Positions 53,910 through 62,603 of a DNA stretch of 64,000 bases are shown here, one piece after another. The stretch lies in NCBI GenBank assembly GCA_024401825.1, contig JAKSKF010000004.1, positions 1 to 64,000 of the forward strand, in the 5' to 3' direction. The position numbers were made by a program, and so were the translations under genes. Source of the DNA: Bacteroidales bacterium. GTDB taxonomy: Bacteria; Bacteroidota; Bacteroidia; Bacteroidales; UBA932. The notes beneath the pieces are model-generated. The model did not search any database and had not been told where the DNA came from. It was given only the letters and a program-made list of their open reading frames with translations. Every line of letters begins with the position of its first letter. Position 1 is the stretch's first letter.

Positions 53910-55049
53910 ATGAAGAAATCCAAAGTTTATTTCACAGACCTGCATACACGCCAGTACGGAGACAGCCAGCCCAAGAAACTGCAGACGCTCATCAAGGCGG
54001 CGGGAATAGCCGACATCGATATGAACGGCAAGTTCGTGGCCATCAAGATGCACTTCGGAGAACACGGGAACATAGCCCATCTCCGTCCCCAGTACGCAAA
54101 GGCCGTGGTTGAGGTGGTCAAGGAACTTGGCGGAAAGCCTTTCCTGACGGACTGCAACACAATGTACCCCGGAGCCAGGAAGAACGCGCTGGAGCACCTC
54201 GAATGCGCCTGGGAGAACGGGTTCAGCCCCTTGAGCTGCGGCTGTCCCATCATAATAGCGGACGGGCTCAAGGGCACCGATGAAGCTTTCGTCCCCGTTG
54301 AAGGAGGCCAGTATATAAAGGAGGCGAAGATAGGACGCGCCATTATGGATGCGGACGTCTTCATCAGTCTCAGCCATTTCAAGGGGCACAATTTCGCCTC
54401 GTTGGGAGGCGCAATCAAAAATGTCGGAATGGGCTGCGGTTCAAGGGCCGGCAAGAAGGAGCAGCATTCCAGCGGAACCGCGCAGATAAAACCCGAGCTC
54501 TGCCGGGGATGCAGGGCCTGTCTTAAGAACTGCGCCAACGGAGGACTGGAATATGACGCCGGACGCGGGAAGATGACAGTCACAGACAAATGCATAGGTT
54601 GCGGCAACTGCCTTGGAGCCTGCAACTTCGATGCAATAGGCTTTGTCAATGACAGCGCCAACGAAATGCTGTCCAGGCGCATCGCCGAATATGCAAAGGC
54701 CGTGGTTCAGGGACGTCCCCAGTTCCACATAAGCCTGGTTCTCGACATCTCGCCCAGCTGTGACTGCCATAACGAGAACGACACTCCCATACTTCCCAAC
54801 ATAGGAATGCTCGCTTCCACGGATATGGTTGCGCTTGACAAGGCGGCCGTGGACCTGTGCCAGCAGGCCGAGCCCCTGAAGGGCGGACTGCTGTACGATG
54901 CGGTACATTCCTCCGGTTTCGTTCCCCAGGGGAATCACTTCAACGACCTTCATCCGGAAAGTGACTGGAAGTCCTGCATAGACCAGGCGGAAAAGATAGG
55001 CCTGGGAACTTCGGACTACGAACTGATAAACGTGTTCACAGCCAGATAG
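53910..55049 (+). CDS. DUF362 protein with two 4Fe-4S clusters
   Basis: 379 residues. The N-terminal and C-terminal parts match DUF362 (KVYFTDLHTRQYGDSQPKK, DADVFISLSHFKGHNFASLGGA). Between them sits a bacterial ferredoxin-like module: CRGCRACLKNC and CIGCGNCLGAC, two CxxCxxCxxxC motifs, as in 2[4Fe-4S] ferredoxins. It is an electron-transfer or iron-sulphur enzyme of unestablished function, cytosolic. It lies 14 bp after the S4 gene. Confidence 0.88.
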   Translation: MKKSKVYFTDLHTRQYGDSQPKKLQTLIKAAGIADIDMNGKFVAIKMHFGEHGNIAHLRPQYAKAVVEVVKELGGKPFLTDCNTMYPGARKNALEHLECAWENGFSPLSCGCPIIIADGLKGTDEAFVPVEGGQYIKEAKIGRAIMDADVFISLSHFKGHNFASLGGAIKNVGMGCGSRAGKKEQHSSGTAQIKPELCRGCRACLKNCANGGLEYDAGRGKMTVTDKCIGCGNCLGACNFDAIGFVNDSANEMLSRRIAEYAKAVVQGRPQFHISLVLDISPSCDCHNENDTPILPNIGMLASTDMVALDKAAVDLCQQAEPLKGGLLYDAVHSSGFVPQGNHFNDLHPESDWKSCIDQAEKIGLGTSDYELINVFTAR

Positions 55050-55115
55050 CGTCTGACAAAATGTCGGAGGTACGCAGTTTGACACGGACCAGGCGACAAA
55101 TCAAAAATAAAAGGT

Positions 55116-55787
55116 ATGAACATTTGGGTAATAATCATCGGAGTGATGCTGGCTTCCTGGCTTGTCCAGACCGTGCTCAACTCCAAGTTCCGCAAATATT
55201 CGGCAGTCCCCTCAAGGAGCGGGCTGACAGGTGCGGAAGTTGCGACCAAGATGCTTAGGGACAACGGAATACAGGACGTCAAGGTAGTATCGGTGCCAGG
55301 ACGTCTTACAGACCATTACAACCCGGCGGACAAGACTGTCAACCTGTCGGAAGAAGTGTACTCGCAGACCAGCATCGCCGCGGCCGCAGTCGCCGCCCAC
55401 GAGACAGGACACGCCATCCAGCACGCCTGCGGCTATGGTCCGCTGAAACTGCGTTCGTCCCTGGTTCCCATAGTGACCTTCGCCAACAACACCGTCCAGT
55501 GGGTGCTGCTGATTGGAGTGCTGCTCTTGAACATATTCCCCGGAGTGTTGTGGTTCGGCATCGGGCTGTTCGCAATGACCACCGTTTTCTCACTGATTAC
55601 ACTTCCTGTCGAAATCAACGCCAGCAGAAGGGCCGTGGACTGGCTGGAAACGTCCGGAATCGCAGATTTCGAGACTCGTCCGATGGCCGTCGATGCGCTC
55701 AAGTGGGCCGCCTACACTTATGTGATAGCGGCGCTGGGCTCACTCGCCACGCTTTTCTATTACATAGGCCTGGCGCGCAGGAACTAG
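55116..55787 (+). CDS. YugP-like zinc metallopeptidase, membrane
   Basis: 223 residues. One membrane helix at the start (IWVIIIGVMLASWLVQTVL), then the zinc motif HETGH (95-99), and two to three further helices towards the C-terminus. The family is annotated as putative neutral zinc metallopeptidase (YugP/DUF2227-like), with unknown substrates. It begins 66 bp after the DUF362 gene with no clear -7 box between, so it may belong to the same transcript. Confidence 0.85.
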   Translation: MNIWVIIIGVMLASWLVQTVLNSKFRKYSAVPSRSGLTGAEVATKMLRDNGIQDVKVVSVPGRLTDHYNPADKTVNLSEEVYSQTSIAAAAVAAHETGHAIQHACGYGPLKLRSSLVPIVTFANNTVQWVLLIGVLLLNIFPGVLWFGIGLFAMTTVFSLITLPVEINASRRAVDWLETSGIADFETRPMAVDALKWAAYTYVIAALGSLATLFYYIGLARRN

Positions 55788-55818
55788 CTCCGGAGCAACA
55801 AATAAAAAAGGAGGGCAG

Positions 55819-57384
55819 TCAATCCAACTGCTCTCCCTTTTCATTGTAGAATTCATTCTGCAGGATGCTGTACTCCGTGATTTCCACGAGCCGCAGCTTG
55901 CATCTGTACTTCTTCTTCCACCTTGCGAGGAAGGAATTGAACAATCCCCGCGTCAGGTAGGCTCCCAAAATGGGGCTGACCTTGAGAATCAGGTTCCTCA
56001 ACCCCTTTTCATTTACATAATAGGCAAGTTTTCTTTCAATCTGCTCGTCTATTACGACCGTAGAGGCAATCTTGCCCGTGCCGTGGCACAGGGGGCACTG
56101 CTCTGCGGTGTTGATTTCAGTGACCGGACGGATACGCTGGCGGGTAATCTGCATCAGGCCGAACTTCGTGAGCGGCAGCACGTTGTGCTTGGCTCTGTCG
56201 GCAGACATAAGTTCCTGCACGTACTTGTAGAGTTCGTTGCGATGCTCGGCGGTTTCCATATCGATGAAATCGACTATGACTATTCCGCCCATATCGCGCA
56301 GCCGTAACTGGCGCGCTATTTCCTCCGCCGCGAGCTTGTTTACCTCGAAGGTATTCTCCTCCTGGTCATTGGTTTTTGCCCGGATGCCGCTGTTCACGTC
56401 GATGACGTTCAGCGCCTCCGTAGTCTCGACCACCAGGTACGCCCCCTGCTTCAGGGGAACCACCTTTCCGAAGCTGCTCTTGATTTGCCGTGTAACCTCG
56501 AAGTGGTCGAAGATAGGTTCCTTCCCGTCGTACAGCTTGACTATCTTCTCCTGGTCCGGAGAGATTGTGGCCACGTAGGCCCTTGTCTCTTCATAAACCT
56601 TCTCATCGTTCACGTAAACGTTGCTGAACGAATCGTTCAGAAGGTCCCGCAAGATGATGGTCGTCTTGCTGCACTCGGTGAACATCAGCCCTATGCCCTT
56701 GCGCTTTGAAAGCTTTTTCCAGGAGTCTTCCCATTTCTTTATCAGCGATTTCAGTTCGTTTACCAGCACCGAAGCGTTCTTGCCTTCGGCCGCCGTCCTG
56801 ATTATGGCGCCGTAATTCCTGGGAAGTATGCTCTGGACCAGGGTCTCGAGCCTGCGTTTTTCCTCCTGAGAGGAAATCTTTTGGGATAGGCTCACCTTTC
56901 TTGCGAAAGGAAGAAGCACGATATTGCGTCCTGCCAATGAAATTTCCGCTGAGAGCCGGGGGCCCTTTGTGGAAATCGGTTCCTTGGTCACCTGCACCAG
57001 CACCATCTGACCGGGCTTGAGCCAGTCCTCAATCCGTCCTTCCTTGGGAAGTTGCTCGCCCAGGTCCATTCCGCTGAACAGTTCCCGGGCATCTCGGTTG
57101 GGATTGGTCTCTTTGACAAATCGGTCGAATGCGCTGAAATGAAGTCCAAGGTCCAGATAGTGAAGAAATGCTTCCTTGTCGTCACCGATATCCACGAAAG
57201 CGGCGTTCAGGGCGGGGAGAATCTTCTTGACCTTTCCCAAGGCCACGTCTCCCACACTGAAACCGGGGTCCTGGCTTGACTCGCGGTTGAGTTCAATCAG
57301 CCTGTGGTTCTCCATCAGGGCGATTCTGACCTCGTTCGAGCCGGCGTCAACCACCAGGTCTTTTTCGTTCTTTTCTGACTCCAT
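55819..57384 (-). CDS. rng: Ribonuclease G/E family endoribonuclease
   Basis: Single-strand endoribonuclease acting in rRNA maturation and mRNA decay. 521 residues from the ATG at 57384 (another in-frame ATG lies 2 codons upstream at 57390). Seen: an S1 RNA-binding domain at ~35-130 (VGDVALGKVKKILPALNAAFVDIG), the catalytic DVNSG and IVDFIDM acidic region, and a CPLCHGTG zinc-link motif. The length matches RNase G rather than the much longer RNase E. It follows the mS38-like gene, past a terminator hairpin. Confidence 0.92.
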   Translation of the reverse strand: MESEKNEKDLVVDAGSNEVRIALMENHRLIELNRESSQDPGFSVGDVALGKVKKILPALNAAFVDIGDDKEAFLHYLDLGLHFSAFDRFVKETNPNRDARELFSGMDLGEQLPKEGRIEDWLKPGQMVLVQVTKEPISTKGPRLSAEISLAGRNIVLLPFARKVSLSQKISSQEEKRRLETLVQSILPRNYGAIIRTAAEGKNASVLVNELKSLIKKWEDSWKKLSKRKGIGLMFTECSKTTIILRDLLNDSFSNVYVNDEKVYEETRAYVATISPDQEKIVKLYDGKEPIFDHFEVTRQIKSSFGKVVPLKQGAYLVVETTEALNVIDVNSGIRAKTNDQEENTFEVNKLAAEEIARQLRLRDMGGIVIVDFIDMETAEHRNELYKYVQELMSADRAKHNVLPLTKFGLMQITRQRIRPVTEINTAEQCPLCHGTGKIASTVVIDEQIERKLAYYVNEKGLRNLILKVSPILGAYLTRGLFNSFLARWKKKYRCKLRLVEITEYSILQNEFYNEKGEQLD

Positions 57385-57404
57385 TGACATTACATTAAAA
57401 CGAA

Positions 57405-57431
57405 AGGCCCTGCGGATCTCCCGCCGGGCCT
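57405..57431 (-). terminator. Hairpin between the mS38-like gene and rng
   Basis: An 11-bp stem with one mismatch (57405-57415 with 57421-57431) and a 5-nt loop. In the minus direction it is followed by TTCGTTTTAATG, a fair U-rich run. It begins 8 nt after the stop of the mini gene (57439), so it probably ends or attenuates the HU/mini-gene transcript before rng. Confidence 0.6.
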
Positions 57432-57438
57432 CCCGCGA

Positions 57439-57528
57439 CTATTTCTTCTTATGTCTGTTCTTGCGCAAACGCTTCTTACGCTTGTGCGTGGACATCTTGT
57501 GTCTCTTATGCTTTTTTCCGTTAGGCAT
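57439..57528 (-). CDS. Mini basic protein, AURKAIP1/COX24 (mS38-like) ribosomal protein
   Basis: 29 residues, over half Lys/Arg/His, starting MPNGKKHKRHKMSTHKRKK. This matches the tiny conserved basic proteins annotated in Bacteroidota as AURKAIP1/COX24-domain proteins, relatives of mitoribosomal mS38 and actinobacterial bS22, which sit in the small ribosomal subunit near the decoding site. It is too short for most gene callers. It lies 17 bp downstream of the HU gene on the same strand and is followed by a hairpin. Confidence 0.85.
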   Translation of the reverse strand: MPNGKKHKRHKMSTHKRKKRLRKNRHKKK

Positions 57529-57545
57529 AATAATTATTGTTTGGA

Positions 57546-57815
57546 TTATTTCTTGATTGTGAAGACCTTGGCGGGCTTGAAAGCGGGAATGTCGTGCTCA
57601 GGGATGGTAATGGTGGTCTTCTTGGTGATGTTACGCGCCGCTTTCTGAGCGCGGTGCTTGATGATGAAACTGCCGAATCCACGGAGAAAAACAGGGTTAC
57701 CCTTTGAAACTGAATCTTTTACAGTTCCCATAAAGGCTTCAACTACATTCTGTACGACAACTTTCTCGATACCTGTGGTCTTTGCCACCTGGTTTACTAT
57801 TTCTGCCTTAGTCAT
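57546..57815 (-). CDS. hup: HU/IHF-family DNA-binding protein
   Basis: Histone-like nucleoid protein that bends DNA. 89 residues, the canonical HU length. Seen: the start TKAEIVNQVAKTTG, the GFGSFIIKHRAQKAARN beta-arm region with the RNITKKT tip, and the ending IPAFKPAKVFTIKK. It is read from a consensus promoter (57851-57858) and appears to share its transcript with the mS38-like mini gene. Confidence 0.95.
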   Translation of the reverse strand: MTKAEIVNQVAKTTGIEKVVVQNVVEAFMGTVKDSVSKGNPVFLRGFGSFIIKHRAQKAARNITKKTTITIPEHDIPAFKPAKVFTIKK

Positions 57816-57850
57816 ATTGTTAGTCTTTAAGATATTGCGTTAGCGGAGTG

Positions 57851-57858
57851 CAAAAATA
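57851..57858 (-). promoter_or_regulatory. Full-consensus promoter for hup and the mS38-like gene
   Basis: The minus strand reads TATTTTTG, with TTG (minus strand, 57878-57880) exactly 19 bp upstream. The leader to the ATG at 57815 is about 35 nt. Confidence 0.75.
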
Positions 57859-57891
57859 GAGTTAAATTTTTAATATTCAAAATTCTATACC

Positions 57892-57899
57892 TATTTTTG
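57892..57899 (+). promoter_or_regulatory. Possible housekeeping -7 box for lon
   Basis: TATTTTTG, 70 nt before the lon ATG, without a TTG at the -33 position. It competes with the sigma-54-like element downstream as the lon promoter. Confidence 0.4.
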
Positions 57900-57911
57900 A
57901 CAGCATTTTTA

Positions 57912-57927
57912 TGGCACGGAGATTGAC
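57912..57927 (+). promoter_or_regulatory. Sigma-54-like -24/-12 element upstream of lon
   Basis: TGGCACGGAGATTGAC. It matches the TGGCACG -24 consensus exactly; the -12 part reads TTGA rather than TTGC, with correct spacing. A start near 57938 would give a leader of about 32 nt. The mismatch falls on a key -12 base, so the call is tentative. Confidence 0.4.
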
Positions 57928-57969
57928 CTTGTACATTCCGGAAAAAATAACTGACAAATTGACAAAAAT

Positions 57970-60381
57970 ATGAACCTGGATTTATCAGATAAAGAATATA
58001 TGTTTCCCGGAGGCACGGAAGTCAGCATAATTCCCGTGATGCAGGGAGACGGCATTCCCAAGATAGAAAACGCAGAACTGCCTGATACTCTGCCTATTCT
58101 GGCTCTCAGGAACGCAGTTCTGTTCCCCGGAACGGTATTTCCCATCACCATAGGTCGTGACAAATCTGTCAAACTGATTCAGGACGCCGAGAAGGAAGGT
58201 TTCTTCATCGGAGCGGTTCCCCAGATTGACGTCATGGTGGAGGACCCCCAGCAGGAAGACCTGTACAGGTACGGTACCGTCACCAGAATAATACGCACCC
58301 TGGAAATGCCGGACGGCACAATAACAGCCATCCTCCAGGCCTACAAGAGACTCGAACTCGACGCGGTCCTGGGATACGAACCCTATATAACCGCGCGCGT
58401 CCACTATCTGGACGAACAGTTGCCCGAAGGGGAGGAGCGGGACAGCAAGGCCCTCTCCGAGGCCCTGAAAGACAAGGCAATACAGATAATCAAGAGCACC
58501 AATATGTCTCCCCGCGAGGCTATCGGCGCCATAAAGGCGATAGACAACTTCCATTTTCTGGTGAATTTCATCGCCACGACCATCGAGGTGGAGAATTTCA
58601 CTGACAGGATGGAACTTCTCCAGTATGACGATATCAAAATCCGCGGGCTGAAGCTCCTGTCCATACTGAACATCCAGAACGAACTGCTCAGCATAAAGCA
58701 GGAAATCAACCAGAAGGTCAAGAGCGAGATAGACCAGCAGCAGCGCGAGTACTACCTCAACAACCAGCTCCGAACCATCCAGGAGGAACTCGGAATGGAT
58801 GACGACGAGGAATTCGAGAAGTTCCGCCAGAGAGCGGAGCAGAAAAAGTGGCCCGAGGAGATTGCCAGACAGTTCGAGAAGGAACTCGCCAAGCTTCAGA
58901 AGTACAACCCCAGCTCTCCGGACTATTCGGTACAGTACAACTACCTGGACTTCATGCTCAACCTCCCCTGGCAGGAAATGAGCAGGGACAACCTCGACCT
59001 CAAGCACGCCCAGAAGGTTCTCGACGACGACCATTACGGGCTCGAGAGCGTGAAGGAGCGTATCATAGAATATCTTGCCGTTCTCAAGCTGAAGGGCAAT
59101 ATGAAGTCTCCAATCCTCTGCCTCTACGGGCCTCCGGGTGTCGGAAAGACGTCCCTGGGAAAATCCATCGCAAAGGCCCTGAACCGCAAATACGTGCGTA
59201 TTTCCCTGGGAGGAATGCACGATGAGGCCGAAATCAGGGGACACCGCAAGACCTATGTGGGAGCGCTCCCCGGACGCATCCTCAACGGAATAGAGAGGGC
59301 GGGAACTTCCAACCCCGTCATTGTTCTGGACGAAATCGACAAGTTGGCGTCCGACTTCAAGGGCGACCCGTCTTCAGCTCTTCTGGAGGCTCTTGACCCC
59401 GAGCAGAACAGCACTTTCCACGACAACTACCTGGATTTGGACTACGACCTCAGCAACGTGCTCTTCATCACCACCGCCAACGGGCTCTCGAGCATACAGC
59501 CCGCCCTGCTGGACCGTATGGAGATGATTAACGTCACCGGATATCTGGCCGAGGAGAAACGCGAGATAGCCAAGAAATACCTCATTCCCAAACAGTTGAA
59601 GGAGCACGGACTCAAGAAGACCGCTTTCCGGGTGGATGCGGGAGCCATAAAGGACATCATCGACAATTACACCCACGAATCAGGCGTCCGCGGGCTTGAA
59701 AAGCAGATAGCCAAACTTGCGCGCGTGACCGCCAAGAAGATAGCGCTCGAGCAGGAGCATCCTTCCGTGATAAAGAAGGAGCATCTGCGCGAGTACCTCG
59801 GACTGCCGACGTCATTCCACGACCTCCAGAAAGGAAACGAGGCCCCGGGCGTAGTCACAGGCCTGGCCTGGACCCAGATGGGAGGAGAGATTCTCTTCGT
59901 GGAGAGTTCCGTGAGCGAAGGCAAGGGAGTGATGACTATGACAGGAAACCTGGGGGATGTGATGAAAGAGTCGGCCACCATTGCGTACCAGTACATCAAG
60001 GCCCACCCGCAGATAGCCAAAATCAGCGGAAAGGACTTCGCAATGAAGGACATCCACGTTCACGTGCCCGAGGGGGCGACTCCAAAGGACGGGCCTTCCG
60101 CCGGTATCACTATGGTAAGTTCGATGGTCAGCGCCCTGCGCGGAAAATCCATCAGAAAGGGTGTCGCGATGACCGGAGAAATGACCCTGAGGGGCAGGGT
60201 GCTCCCCGTGGGAGGCATCAAGGAGAAGATTCTTGCGGCCAAGAGAGCCGGCGTGACGGACATCGTCATTTCCGAGGACAACCGCAAGGACATCGAAGAC
60301 ATCAAGGAAATCTATGTCAAGGGGCTGACGTTCCACTACGTGAAGAACATCGGTGACGTCATAGACTTCATCTTCCCGTAG
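57970..60381 (+). CDS. lon: ATP-dependent protease Lon
   Basis: Cytosolic AAA+ serine protease that degrades misfolded and regulatory proteins. 803 residues. Seen: the N-terminal substrate domain ([20 protein letters not shown]), Walker [10 protein letters not shown], the sensor/box region [10 protein letters not shown], and the Ser-Lys dyad in PKDGPSAG (Ser710) and GGIKEK (Lys753). It ends 9 bp before the convergent thioredoxin-like gene. Confidence 0.97.
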   Translation: MNLDLSDKEYMFPGGTEVSIIPVMQGDGIPKIENAELPDTLPILALRNAVLFPGTVFPITIGRDKSVKLIQDAEKEGFFIGAVPQIDVMVEDPQQEDLYRYGTVTRIIRTLEMPDGTITAILQAYKRLELDAVLGYEPYITARVHYLDEQLPEGEERDSKALSEALKDKAIQIIKSTNMSPREAIGAIKAIDNFHFLVNFIATTIEVENFTDRMELLQYDDIKIRGLKLLSILNIQNELLSIKQEINQKVKSEIDQQQREYYLNNQLRTIQEELGMDDDEEFEKFRQRAEQKKWPEEIARQFEKELAKLQKYNPSSPDYSVQYNYLDFMLNLPWQEMSRDNLDLKHAQKVLDDDHYGLESVKERIIEYLAVLKLKGNMKSPILCLYGPPGVGKTSLGKSIAKALNRKYVRISLGGMHDEAEIRGHRKTYVGALPGRILNGIERAGTSNPVIVLDEIDKLASDFKGDPSSALLEALDPEQNSTFHDNYLDLDYDLSNVLFITTANGLSSIQPALLDRMEMINVTGYLAEEKREIAKKYLIPKQLKEHGLKKTAFRVDAGAIKDIIDNYTHESGVRGLEKQIAKLARVTAKKIALEQEHPSVIKKEHLREYLGLPTSFHDLQKGNEAPGVVTGLAWTQMGGEILFVESSVSEGKGVMTMTGNLGDVMKESATIAYQYIKAHPQIAKISGKDFAMKDIHVHVPEGATPKDGPSAGITMVSSMVSALRGKSIRKGVAMTGEMTLRGRVLPVGGIKEKILAAKRAGVTDIVISEDNRKDIEDIKEIYVKGLTFHYVKNIGDVIDFIFP

Positions 60382-60390
60382 GGAGGAGCG

Positions 60391-61167
60391 CTACTGAACG
60401 TAAGGCAAAAGCTGGAGAAGGTTCTCCACTTCAAGGCGACGACCGCGGATGCGGCCGTCGCTGTCTATCAGAAACAGCTTCGGCGTTGAAAGGACCCCGT
60501 AATTCCTTATGAAATCCGAATCCACTTCCGGGTCCCAGAGATGAAACACCCGGACACGTGGATTGTCCAGACGGAACTCCCTGCGCCAGGTTTTCCACTT
60601 TGACTTGTCGGAGCCCACATAAACCGCATAGAAATCGGTCCTGACGTTCCAGTCCTTCATAACGCCGGGAAGGACTGCGGATTCAAGCTTGCATTTTCCG
60701 CAATCCGTATCGTAGAAAAAGATGATGGCGTTGCGGCCCGGACGAGGGAAAATCCTGCTCCCCATACAGGGACGGCGCATTTTCAGGGAGGGGGCCTGCA
60801 TTCCGAGCAGACTGTTGCGGTTGAACTCCGCGAACATCTTCGCGTCCAGCCAGTCTTCCTCGCTCGGCATCGGAAGCGTCTTGTCACTCAGCCACTTGTC
60901 CCAAAGATAGATGGCCACGGACTCGTCCCCCATCACCCTGGAACCCGAATAGATGCCGTACAGCCGGCTTGCAACACGGGCCTTCATCACCGTGTCCGCC
61001 AGGCTTCCTATCAGATAGTCGCACTCCCCCTTCTTGACCTCGGCGCTTTCCCGGCTGATGAAGGCGGTGTAGTTGTCCACCAGTGAATCCACTCTGGACA
61101 GCACCTCCTCCTGAGCCCGCAGAAGCGGACCCGCCAGCAGGAGAAGAAGGAGCGCAAGCCGTTTCAT
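60391..61167 (-). CDS. Secreted thioredoxin-fold protein
   Basis: 258 residues with a signal peptide (KRLALLLLLLAGPLLRAQ). A helical N-terminal domain resembling DUF5106 precedes a thioredoxin-like domain: AIIFFYDTDCGKCKLE (CGKC active site), LWDPEVDSDFIRNYGV, and the cis-proline STPKLFLID. Probably a periplasmic disulphide reductant or isomerase of the TlpA type. It overlaps the coaD stop by 4 bp. Confidence 0.85.
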   Translation of the reverse strand: MKRLALLLLLLAGPLLRAQEEVLSRVDSLVDNYTAFISRESAEVKKGECDYLIGSLADTVMKARVASRLYGIYSGSRVMGDESVAIYLWDKWLSDKTLPMPSEEDWLDAKMFAEFNRNSLLGMQAPSLKMRRPCMGSRIFPRPGRNAIIFFYDTDCGKCKLESAVLPGVMKDWNVRTDFYAVYVGSDKSKWKTWRREFRLDNPRVRVFHLWDPEVDSDFIRNYGVLSTPKLFLIDSDGRIRGRRLEVENLLQLLPYVQ

Positions 61168-61634
61168 TTCACATCGGGAAGGGCCACGCCGGGAACCACG
61201 AACAGAGAACTGTCGCCTCCGTGGCTGAGAATGTCCCTGACCGCGCTGGAAGAGATATGGGCGAACTCCTGCGCCGTAGGGATTATCACGGTCTCTATCT
61301 CGGGCGCAAGCCTGCGGTTGGCGTCGGCTATAGCCCGCTCATTCTCGAAATCGAGCATATTCCGGACACCCCTGACAATATGACGGATGCCGAGGGAGCG
61401 GCAGGCGCTTACGGTAAGCCCGTCGTAATTGATTACCCTGACTCCCTGAAGCCCGCTGGTGGCCTGCCTGATAATCTGTATCCTCTGGTCCACGGTGAAG
61501 AATCCGCGCTTGTCCTGGTTTACGCCGACGGCCACAACCACGCAGTCGAACATAGTGAGGGCCCTGTTCAGGATATTCAGGTGTCCCGCCGTGAAAGGGT
61601 CGAAGGACCCGGGAAACAAAGCAGTGTTGTTCAT
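61164..61634 (-). CDS. coaD: Phosphopantetheine adenylyltransferase
   Basis: Makes dephospho-CoA from 4'-phosphopantetheine and ATP, the penultimate CoA step. 156 residues. Seen: LFPGSFDPFTAGHLNIL at the front, RQATSGLQGVRV, IVRGVRNMLDFENE, and ISSSAVRD near the end. It lies 21 bp after ung, and a TATATTTG box sits in that gap. Confidence 0.95.
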   Translation of the reverse strand: MNNTALFPGSFDPFTAGHLNILNRALTMFDCVVVAVGVNQDKRGFFTVDQRIQIIRQATSGLQGVRVINYDGLTVSACRSLGIRHIVRGVRNMLDFENERAIADANRRLAPEIETVIIPTAQEFAHISSSAVRDILSHGGDSSLFVVPGVALPDVK

Positions 61635-61638
61635 AGTG

Positions 61639-61646
61639 CAAATATA
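61639..61646 (-). promoter_or_regulatory. -7 box for coaD
   Basis: The minus strand reads TATATTTG, with TTG (minus strand, 61666-61668, inside the ung 3' end) 19 bp upstream. Only 4 nt remain before the ATG at 61634, implying a leaderless transcript. Confidence 0.7.
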
Positions 61647-61655
61647 CTCAAAAAC

Positions 61656-62324
61656 TCAAAGTACCCAATCGACGGGAGCCTTTCCCTCGGACTCCAGGAT
61701 GCTGTTTGCCCTGGCGAAGTGTCCGCAGCCGAAGAAGGCTCCCCCGGCAAGGGGCGAAGGGTGGGCGGCTTCGAGCACGGTGTGTCTGGAACGGTCAATC
61801 AGGGCCGCCTTGCCTCGCGCGAAATTGCCCCACAGCATAAACACCACTCCGTCACAGCGTTCGGACACCGTCCTGATGACCGCGTCGGTGAATTTCTGCC
61901 AGCCGTAGGCGGAGTGTGACGCCGCCTGGCCCGCCCTGACTGTCAGCACGGCATTGAGAAGCAGCACACCCTGCCGCGCCCAGCCTTCCAGGTTGGGTTT
62001 TCCTGACATCCTGACTCCGAGTTCGCTCTCTATCTCCTTGAAAATGTTCTTCAGGGAGGGCGGCGGAGGCACGTCGTCGGGCACACTGAAGGAAAGCCCC
62101 ATTGCCTGGCCCGCGCCGTGATAAGGGTCCTGGCCCAGAATGACCACCTTCACATCCTGCAGGGGACACAGTTCGAAGGCTTTGAATATCAGCGGGCCCG
62201 GAGGATACACTATGCTGCCGGCCGCCTTCTCGGCGTGCAGTCTGGCGGCAAGCTCCGCGAAATAAGGCTTCTCGAATTCATCCTTCAGAGCCTCCGCCCA
62301 GGACTTCTCAATTTTTACGTTCAT
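61656..62324 (-). CDS. ung: Uracil-DNA glycosylase
   Basis: Excises uracil from DNA to start base-excision repair. 222 residues. Seen: GQDPYHGAGQAMGLSFSV (64-81, catalytic Asp66) and the minor-groove loop AHPSPLAGGAFFGCGHF with its catalytic His. The family-1 UDG identity is unambiguous. It is encoded upstream of coaD on the same strand. Confidence 0.96.
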   Translation of the reverse strand: MNVKIEKSWAEALKDEFEKPYFAELAARLHAEKAAGSIVYPPGPLIFKAFELCPLQDVKVVILGQDPYHGAGQAMGLSFSVPDDVPPPPSLKNIFKEIESELGVRMSGKPNLEGWARQGVLLLNAVLTVRAGQAASHSAYGWQKFTDAVIRTVSERCDGVVFMLWGNFARGKAALIDRSRHTVLEAAHPSPLAGGAFFGCGHFARANSILESEGKAPVDWVL

Positions 62325-62356
62325 ATATGGCTATTGCAATAATTGTCAGCAATATG

Positions 62357-62364
62357 TATATTTG
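62357..62364 (+). promoter_or_regulatory. Full-consensus promoter for the small basic protein gene
   Basis: TATATTTG, with TTG at 62334-62336, 20 bp upstream. It ends 5 nt before the ATG at 62370, so the transcript should be leaderless. Confidence 0.7.
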
Positions 62365-62369
62365 CCCCG

Positions 62370-62603
62370 ATGGCAAGAAAAAGGTTCAAACTCAGCGGAG
62401 CGGACCCCGCTTATCTGGCAAGGGAGCGGGAATCCCTGAAACGCGTCCACCGCAAGACCGTCCTCTTCAACGAGAAGGAGATGCACGCCATCGACGAATA
62501 CTGCCACCGTTTCAAGATTGACTCCCACTCCGCGCTCATACGCAAGTCCGTGATGGAAACCGTTCTGCGCGCGTTGGAGGAGAACCATCCTACCCTCTTC
62601 TGA
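62370..62603 (+). CDS. Small basic protein, ribbon-helix-helix-like candidate
   Basis: 77 residues from the ATG at 62370 (an upstream in-frame ATG at 62343 lies in the promoter). A basic N-terminus (MARKRFKLSG) precedes a short strand-helix-helix pattern (KTVLFNEKEMHAIDEYCHRF, then SALIRKSVMETVLRALEENH), compatible with a ribbon-helix-helix DNA-binding fold or a MobC-like protein. It appears conserved in Bacteroidales but has no assigned function. The stop overlaps lnt by 14 bp. Confidence 0.6.
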   Translation: MARKRFKLSGADPAYLARERESLKRVHRKTVLFNEKEMHAIDEYCHRFKIDSHSALIRKSVMETVLRALEENHPTLF

